The translations under genes and the position numbers were made by a program. The notes beneath the pieces were generated by a model. The model saw only the letters and a program-made list of their open reading frames with translations, was not told the origin of the DNA and searched no databases. 46,984 nt of DNA from Bacillota bacterium (GTDB lineage Bacteria > Bacillota > Bacilli > Alicyclobacillales > SLC66): the NCBI GenBank assembly GCA_021846285.1, contig JAJZCB010000021.1, positions 1-46,984 of the forward strand, given 5' to 3'. Positions 41,750 through 46,984 of this stretch are shown here, one piece after another (within the stretch, counting starts at the first letter, position 1; every line of letters begins with the position of its first letter).

Positions 41750-43951
41750 CTAGCCTATGGAAGGCGTGTGCAGGTAGGCGGATTGGGAAGGAATGAGGGA
41801 GGTAAGCGGATCCCAGTGATAGATGCAGAGTCGATGCAGAGCTCTGGTCATGGCGACATACAGAAGCTTGATGTCGATGGCATTTTGACTATCGAATTTG
41901 TGTTCCGTAGGGTTGACGATGATGACGGCGTCAAATTCCATGCCTTTGGCAAAGTAGACAGAGACGACACTGACGCCGCCTTCATAGCGTGTTTCCTTAT
42001 CTGTGATCACCTTTAACCGCTGTCCCCGGCGCGTCAACAAGTCACCCAGTACTTTGCAACGGGAGAGCGATTTGTCGATAATCGCGATATTGTTCATGCC
42101 CGCCTGTTGCAACGTTTCGACCTCGATCGCGAGTTGTGCGATCGCCGCGCGCTCATTGGAAACGCATACGCGCTTTGGCGTTTCCCCATGCCGGAGCACG
42201 GGTTCCGCGAGCACTTTTTTCGGATTGTCCCAGTGCGCGAGCACCGCGTTTGCGAGCGACATGATCTCAATGGTTGAGCGGTAACTGCGGGGCAGAGTCT
42301 CCAACTGGGGCGGCTTGGCGAACAGGTCCGTCGGTATGGCGCGCCAGTCCCCGAGTCCTTTAAAGGCGTAAATCGATTGTGAGAGATCGCCAAACACGCT
42401 GATCGAGTCCTGGTTGCAAAGGAGGCGCAGCAAGTAGATTTGAAATGGTCCAAGGTCCTGCGCTTCGTCGACGATGATGTGGCTGAAGGGCCGGCGCTTG
42501 TCCAAGCCGTGCAGGCGATAGGTCAGGTAGAACAGGCCCGCGATATCCTCCCATTCAAACGCGCGGTCCGTCAGCGTGTGTTTCAGGCAGGACGCCATGT
42601 TGTCAGCGTCTCCAAGCCAGTCGGTGATGCCTGATCGCTTAACCAGCCAGACGATACTCTTTTTCGTCGTGACCAGCATCCGGTAGGCCGCAAAAATATC
42701 GACGGCGCGGATTTTTGCGCAGTAGTGGTCAAGAGCCTTTTCATAGTTCTGTTTGACCGTCTGCGTATACGCATCGGCTTCGAGATAGCGCCCTGCGAAT
42801 CTCTTGGCGATCTGTCCGGAGACTTCCGCCAATGCGTCCACGCTCCAGGCGCGCAGCGCGGCAATCAGTCGTTCACGACGCCTGATGTACGGATAATGGG
42901 CAAAATCGCGATGGAACTTCTGCGCGATCTGCTCTCTGGACATCACATGCCGAGTGTCGAGAACCAGATCCTCATCGGGAATCGCCTGCGCCAACAAATG
43001 CTCCACATAACGGTCCAACAGTTCTTTCATCGCCATATGACTGCGCAGGAGAGCCGCCCTGGCCACAGTGTCTTTGCCAAACGGCGCGGTTGCGGCAACG
43101 CCTTCGATAAATAGTTGGACTTTTTTCTGATGGTTCTGGAGTCGCACCCGCTTTGGCAGCATCGAGAGCAGCAAGTCCTCCCAGGTTGTCTGCGTCACGC
43201 CTTCGACGCCGAGATTCGGGAGCACATCAGATATGTAATCGATAAACAGGCGGTTGGGGGCGATGACCAGAAAATTGCCAAAGGTCGTGCGTTCCTTCTG
43301 CTGGTAGGCGAGGTATGACAGGCGATGCAGCGCAATCGTCGTCTTGCCGCTGCCAGCCACACCCTGCACGATCAGAAGCTGGTTTGGATCTGCGCGAATC
43401 ACCCGGTTCTGGTCAGCCTGGATCGTTTCGACAATATCTTTCATGCGCTGCTCGGACTTGGCGTTCAGGCGCTGCATGAGAGGCTGGTCGGTGCGCACGG
43501 CGCTCGTGCTGTCAAAAAACTGGACCAGTTTGCCGTCCCTCAGTTCAAAGTGGCGCTTGCGATGCACGTCAAAACGCAGTTCGTGATCGCGATCGACCTG
43601 AACCGGAACGTCGGCAAACGATTCATCGTAATACAGGTTGGCGATCGGCGAGCGCCAGTCGATAACATAGGGCGCGAGAGTTTCCCGATCAAACAGTCCA
43701 AAACGGCCAATGTAGAAGTCCTCCGTGGCGCGCTCCCCATGCTCCCGACAGGATATCCTGGAAAAATAGGGTTGGTTGCGTGAACGTTCGAGTTGGACAC
43801 TCTGGTTTTGCATGACGGTGTTGATGACGATCTGGGTGTGATCGTGGGATTGCTTGATGCCTCCCCTGGCTACTGCAATGGCGCGTTCGATGTGCGACTG
43901 GATGGTGGTCAGGTGTGTCTGTTCGCGCTTTAGTTCTTCGGACGGGGGCAA
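41750..43951 (-). CDS. helD: HelD-like superfamily 1 helicase (RNA polymerase recycling factor)
   Basis: 733 residues from TTG 43951, with GAGGAGGA 6 nt upstream; the frame is open 31 codons further but without a ribosome site. HelD is a UvrD-like motor that pulls stalled RNA polymerase off DNA. N-terminal coiled-coil arm (PPSEELKREQTHLTTIQSHI), then the HelD-type APYVIDWRSPIANLYY segment. Walker A GVAGSGKT (197-204) within QGVAGSGKTTIALHRLSYLAY; Walker B IIVDEAQDLGPFQ; LPRSYRSTIEI; late motif VYFAKGMEFDAVIIVNP; and LYVAMTRALHRL. Slightly shorter than the B. subtilis protein. No sigma or RNA polymerase genes are adjacent. Confidence 0.9.
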   Translation of the reverse strand: MPPSEELKREQTHLTTIQSHIERAIAVARGGIKQSHDHTQIVINTVMQNQSVQLERSRNQPYFSRISCREHGERATEDFYIGRFGLFDRETLAPYVIDWRSPIANLYYDESFADVPVQVDRDHELRFDVHRKRHFELRDGKLVQFFDSTSAVRTDQPLMQRLNAKSEQRMKDIVETIQADQNRVIRADPNQLLIVQGVAGSGKTTIALHRLSYLAYQQKERTTFGNFLVIAPNRLFIDYISDVLPNLGVEGVTQTTWEDLLLSMLPKRVRLQNHQKKVQLFIEGVAATAPFGKDTVARAALLRSHMAMKELLDRYVEHLLAQAIPDEDLVLDTRHVMSREQIAQKFHRDFAHYPYIRRRERLIAALRAWSVDALAEVSGQIAKRFAGRYLEADAYTQTVKQNYEKALDHYCAKIRAVDIFAAYRMLVTTKKSIVWLVKRSGITDWLGDADNMASCLKHTLTDRAFEWEDIAGLFYLTYRLHGLDKRRPFSHIIVDEAQDLGPFQIYLLRLLCNQDSISVFGDLSQSIYAFKGLGDWRAIPTDLFAKPPQLETLPRSYRSTIEIMSLANAVLAHWDNPKKVLAEPVLRHGETPKRVCVSNERAAIAQLAIEVETLQQAGMNNIAIIDKSLSRCKVLGDLLTRRGQRLKVITDKETRYEGGVSVVSVYFAKGMEFDAVIIVNPTEHKFDSQNAIDIKLLYVAMTRALHRLCIYHWDPLTSLIPSQSAYLHTPSIG

Positions 43952-44040
43952 AGGCGGTCCTCCTCGTTGTGGTCGTGTCAAGCGTCTCTTTGCTTTGTGG
44001 ATCAGGGAAACTGTGCGCAACCGGTGGTTGCAACTGCCGT

Positions 44041-44280
44041 TCACCAGTCATCATCGCTGGTCAGGCAGACGTCCTCTTCTTCCTTCATGGCTCGCAACAG
44101 ACTCAACAAAGCCTCCGGATCCGTGGTCTCCAGAAGCTTTCCGTCCGCATATGCATAGGGTCTTACAATGCAAAACTCACAGCGGTCCAGGCACGAATAG
44201 GTCACGACCTCGAATCCCTCGGATTCGAGCGCGCCGACATAAGACGCCATTTCATTTGAAGCGCAGATCTCAACGATCAT
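44041..44280 (-). CDS. DUF1450 family small protein (YuzB-like)
   Basis: 79 residues from ATG 44280; the ribosome site GAGAG is weak. DUF1450 proteins are small, cytoplasmic and uncharacterised, common in Bacilli. Family signature: SCLDRCEFCIVRPYAYADGK, with Cys30, Cys34, Cys37 and also Cys6, suggesting metal or iron-sulfur binding as in thioredoxin-like ferredoxins. It sits 13 bp after the GGDEF gene on the same strand, so the two are probably co-transcribed. Confidence 0.87.
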   Translation of the reverse strand: MIVEICASNEMASYVGALESEGFEVVTYSCLDRCEFCIVRPYAYADGKLLETTDPEALLSLLRAMKEEEDVCLTSDDDW

Positions 44281-44293
44281 TTTACGCTCTCAT

Positions 44294-45346
44294 TTAAAAC
44301 AGATTCGCTTCCGACTGTTGCGGTTGACGCCGCCGCTTGTTGTCATACATGGCTGCATCGGCTTCGCGAATCAGTTTTGAGAGTCCCTCCCACGCATCGT
44401 GTTTCACGCCAATGCTGACGGACATCGGTTGCCCGCGATGGTCGCCGTTTTTGTATGCGGTCTGGCGGATGTGGCTGGCGATGTTGTGGGCCTGGATCTC
44501 GGTCGCGTTTGGCAGGACAACGACAAATTCATCGCCGCCGTACCGAAAAATGAGTTGGTGCCCCGGAGTCGCGTACCGCAAGATCTGGGCGAAAGCAACA
44601 AGCCGCCGATCACCTTCGTCATGACCATACTGGTCATTGTATAACTTGAAATCGTCAAGATCAATTAACAGAACAGCTATGGAGTGGATGTCCTCAAAAT
44701 CGTAATCAATGACAAACTCATCAAGAAAATCCATGAGTCCCTGTTGATCGCGAATTTCATGCAAGGCTCGCCGATTGAACACACCAGTCAAGGCATCTGT
44801 GGACGCCTGCAATTTTAACTCCATAACAAGTTTTGATACATAGAGAGCGGACGAGAGTTGCAGGCCGACATCCTCCAGAAAAGTGATGTCAGCTTCTGAA
44901 AAATGGTTCGGTTCAGTGGATTTGACAGTCATGACGCCATACGCCATGCCTGATCTGAACAGCGGAACGCGCACGATGGATCGGATCTGATCCTCGTAAA
45001 GCGGCTCATCTTCAAGAAACTCTTTCTTGTGTGAAAGATCGTGGTTGACATGAGTGCGCAACTCGCCAAATATCCATTCAATGGCTGTGCCGGCGATGGG
45101 CATGATCGATCCGGGCGGACAAAAATTGAGTCCAGTCTTTGTCACCAATTCATGAACAATGCAATATTTGCCTCGCGGCTCTGCAACGAGAAGTCCAAAG
45201 CGGTCAAATTCCACCAGTTTTCCGATATGATCTCGTACCGCGTGCAAAATATCAAGCGTGTGAATGGAATCCCGTGTTGCTTGCAAAAGGCGGTTGAGTG
45301 CGCGCAAGCGGGAGATTTCCGCGTGCAGTGTCTGTATGTCTTCCAG
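44294..45346 (-). CDS. GAF-GGDEF diguanylate cyclase, probable CTG start
   Basis: 350 residues if started at CTG 45346-45344. An in-frame TAA at 45361-45359 bounds the frame; between it and TTG 45307 there is no ATG, GTG or TTG, but AAGGGGGGG (45360-45352) sits right before the CTG, and translation from there gives a smooth coiled coil EDIQTLHAEISRLRALNRLL. TTG 45307 itself has no ribosome site. A GAF domain (about 30-175) follows, then GGDEF (about 180-335): STDALTGVFNRRAL, LLIDLDDFKLYNDQYGH and an intact GGDEF (270-274). It should make cyclic di-GMP. The RxxD inhibitory site is absent (TPGH in its place). Confidence 0.85.
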   Translation of the reverse strand: MEDIQTLHAEISRLRALNRLLQATRDSIHTLDILHAVRDHIGKLVEFDRFGLLVAEPRGKYCIVHELVTKTGLNFCPPGSIMPIAGTAIEWIFGELRTHVNHDLSHKKEFLEDEPLYEDQIRSIVRVPLFRSGMAYGVMTVKSTEPNHFSEADITFLEDVGLQLSSALYVSKLVMELKLQASTDALTGVFNRRALHEIRDQQGLMDFLDEFVIDYDFEDIHSIAVLLIDLDDFKLYNDQYGHDEGDRRLVAFAQILRYATPGHQLIFRYGGDEFVVVLPNATEIQAHNIASHIRQTAYKNGDHRGQPMSVSIGVKHDAWEGLSKLIREADAAMYDNKRRRQPQQSEANLF

Positions 45347-45494
45347 GGTAGCCCCCCCTTAGTGAATGACGAATCAGTGCCCGTTCCATGTGTATAGTTA
45401 TAAGTATATATACATGTGGAATATTTGTACATACAAGCAGGAATTCCATTTCGCTGTACGAAATCATTACTGTGAAATAGGGAGGCGGGGAAAC

Positions 45495-46984
45495 ATGGAG
45501 CAGACACCGTTTGTCAGAGAAGACCTGTATCGCTTTGAATGGTTGGGCGCGCCGCGCATGACGCCTGACGGAACACGCTTCGCGTACGCAAAAAAGACGG
45601 TAGCCAGTGACCGCCATGGATACAAAAGTGAGATTTTTGTCGCGGATGTCGCCACTGGAATCTCCACGCCCTTTACCCACGGCAATCATAACGATCGGAT
45701 TGCGGACATCACCGATGAAGTTATCGTACTTCTGTCCGACCGCGCTGGTGACACGCAGGCGTACGTACTGCCCTTGGCGGGTGGGGAGGCGCGCCAGATC
45801 ACGTTTATCAAAGGCGGAGTAACAGATGCGGCGATGAGCCCTGGCGGCGGCCGGTTGTTCGTGCTGTTGCGGATTAAAGAGGGTGAAGAGGTGAAGTATA
45901 CGTCTGATGCGCCAGAACATCTGCGTCAGGGCGGCGATCATTCTGACGGAACGGACCCGGGAACTCCTCTGCGTCCGGGCGGTAGCGGCGATGCTGACGC
46001 CACAACACAGCCGGCGCCCTACGAGGTGAAGCGTCTGTCCTACAAATCCAATGGCAGCGGATTGTGGGATGGGAAATACACGCAACTGGCGACGGTTGAC
46101 CTGGTCACGTCCGAGACGCGGCTGTTGACCGAGGGCCCGTTTCATGTGCAGGAGTTTTGCTGTTCGCCTGACGGCGTCAAGGTCGCCTATACAAGCAAGC
46201 GCGATCCCGATGACCGCGCTTTTTTTCGCGATCTCTACGTGCTCGATGCGGCAACGGCCCTCAGTGTGAAAATATCGGACAGCAGCCTGTCTCTGAGCGC
46301 TCCGGTATTTTCTCCTGATGGTCGGGAGGTTGCCTGCTTCGGAAACGATATGGAATTTGCTGGAGCTACGCAAACGGCTGTCTATATCGCGGATATTGCA
46401 ATGAAATCATTGTCTCGTCTTGAGCCGCGTGACTTTGCCTATGAACTGGCGGCCTCTGGCATGAGTGACATGCGCGGTCACGAGCATGCGCCTGGCCCGT
46501 TATTTACGGCGGATGGGGCTGCAGTGCTGGCGCCATACAGTGCGAAGGGATCTGTTTCGCTTGCTTTTTTCTATCGCGATGGACGTGTCAGGTCTGTCGT
46601 CCAAGGCGATCGTGAAGTGTTCACGTATGACTTTAGTCCGCGTACAGGGGGCATCGTGTTTGCTGCGACCGATCCAGGGCATCCGAACAATCTGTATTAC
46701 CTCGAACCGGACCATGTGACAGAACGCCAATTCACCGCAACCAATGAATGGCTGCAGGAACGGACACTGGCGCCTGTCACTTCGTTTGCCGTTGCCGGCG
46801 AGGACGGGCAGGAACTCCAGGGATGGTGTATGATGCCGCAACAGCCCGCTCATGGGAACAAGTCTGAAGCGGCCAAGGCGCCTGTCGTGTTGCAGGTGCA
46901 TGGTGGACCGCATGCGATGTATTCCTATTCTTTCGTGTTTGAATTTCAGTTGCTCGCCGCTGCCGGATTCGCCGTTGTCTATGG
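45495..46984 (+). CDS. S9-family prolyl oligopeptidase/acylaminoacyl peptidase, N-terminal part
   Basis: ATG 45495 with GGAGG 9 nt upstream; the frame runs off the window end (496 complete codons seen). The first 420 residues form the beta-propeller with repeated strands such as GTRFAYAKKT, KSEIFVADVATG, RLFVLLRIKEGEEV and SPDGRKVAY-like turns. The alpha/beta-hydrolase domain begins near residue 440; VVLQVHGGPHAMYSYSF contains the oxyanion HGGPH (His469). The catalytic Ser, Asp and His lie beyond the window. Such cytoplasmic peptidases trim short or acylated peptides, in keeping with the peptide importer and M3 peptidase in the window. Divergent from the GGDEF gene across a 148-bp AT-rich gap containing the palindrome GTATATATAC. 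Confidence 0.88.
   Translation, partial: MEQTPFVREDLYRFEWLGAPRMTPDGTRFAYAKKTVASDRHGYKSEIFVADVATGISTPFTHGNHNDRIADITDEVIVLLSDRAGDTQAYVLPLAGGEARQITFIKGGVTDAAMSPGGGRLFVLLRIKEGEEVKYTSDAPEHLRQGGDHSDGTDPGTPLRPGGSGDADATTQPAPYEVKRLSYKSNGSGLWDGKYTQLATVDLVTSETRLLTEGPFHVQEFCCSPDGVKVAYTSKRDPDDRAFFRDLYVLDAATALSVKISDSSLSLSAPVFSPDGREVACFGNDMEFAGATQTAVYIADIAMKSLSRLEPRDFAYELAASGMSDMRGHEHAPGPLFTADGAAVLAPYSAKGSVSLAFFYRDGRVRSVVQGDREVFTYDFSPRTGGIVFAATDPGHPNNLYYLEPDHVTERQFTATNEWLQERTLAPVTSFAVAGEDGQELQGWCMMPQQPAHGNKSEAAKAPVVLQVHGGPHAMYSYSFVFEFQLLAAAGFAVVY

Overview
The window looks like chromosomal DNA of a moderately GC-rich, spore-forming Bacillota. The clues are Shine-Dalgarno sequences before nearly every gene, frequent GTG/TTG starts, a FadR-like TetR gene next to etfBA with a Bacillus-type FadR box, Bacillus-type Pho boxes, HelD, DUF1450, S-layer-homology domains, a PASTA penicillin-binding protein and a YjcZ-like micro-protein. 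The Alicyclobacillaceae are my best guess for the family, but this is inferred from gene style only. I found no rRNA, tRNA, CRISPR array, prophage or intact insertion sequence.

Region 1 (1-7.0 kb) is an oligopeptide ABC transporter cluster: oppD (partial), oppF, a binding protein, oppB, oppC, then a second paralogous binding protein behind a terminator. Region 2 (7.0-9.75 kb) holds a FadR-type TetR regulator, etfB and etfA (electron transfer for fatty-acid oxidation) and a 38-residue membrane micro-protein. Region 3 (9.8-13.3 kb) has a NamZ/DUF1343 muramidase homologue, a class-A beta-lactamase-fold hydrolase (neither with a signal peptide) and a FabV-type enoyl reductase. A convergent secreted YcdB/SLH protein (13.4-15.7 kb) and a Gfo/Idh/MocA oxidoreductase follow.

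Region 4 (17.1-21.2 kb) is a phosphate transporter in the unusual order pstB-pstS-pstC-pstA, with a candidate Pho box before pstB and another before pstS. Region 5 (21.4-24.6 kb) is accessory in character: a divergent uracil-DNA-glycosylase-like gene, a short repeat element, a PrsA/SurA-like foldase whose C-terminus is a 15-nt tandem repeat ended by frame-changing 17-nt units, and an AT-rich small membrane protein.

Region 6 (24.6-32.9 kb) contains a ThiF/MoeB-type E1 enzyme, an M3 oligoendopeptidase, a secreted protein with an internal duplication, a Phd/PIN toxin-antitoxin pair, a second copy of the repeat element carrying a 22-bp perfect hairpin, a citramalate-synthase-like enzyme with an altered C-terminus, and glycyl-tRNA synthetase. 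Region 7 (32.9-47 kb) has a zinc-ribbon membrane protein resembling an inactive M48 peptidase, a PASTA class-B PBP, mnmA, an amidase, an HxlR regulator divergent from a LigB/MEMO-type protein, an SGNH hydrolase, HelD, DUF1450, a GAF-GGDEF protein that probably starts at CTG, and the start of an S9 peptidase.

The least explained signals are the two-copy repeat with its nested hairpin, the tandem-repeat tail of the foldase gene, the absence of lipobox cysteines in all three solute-binding proteins, and the export-less cell-wall enzyme pair.
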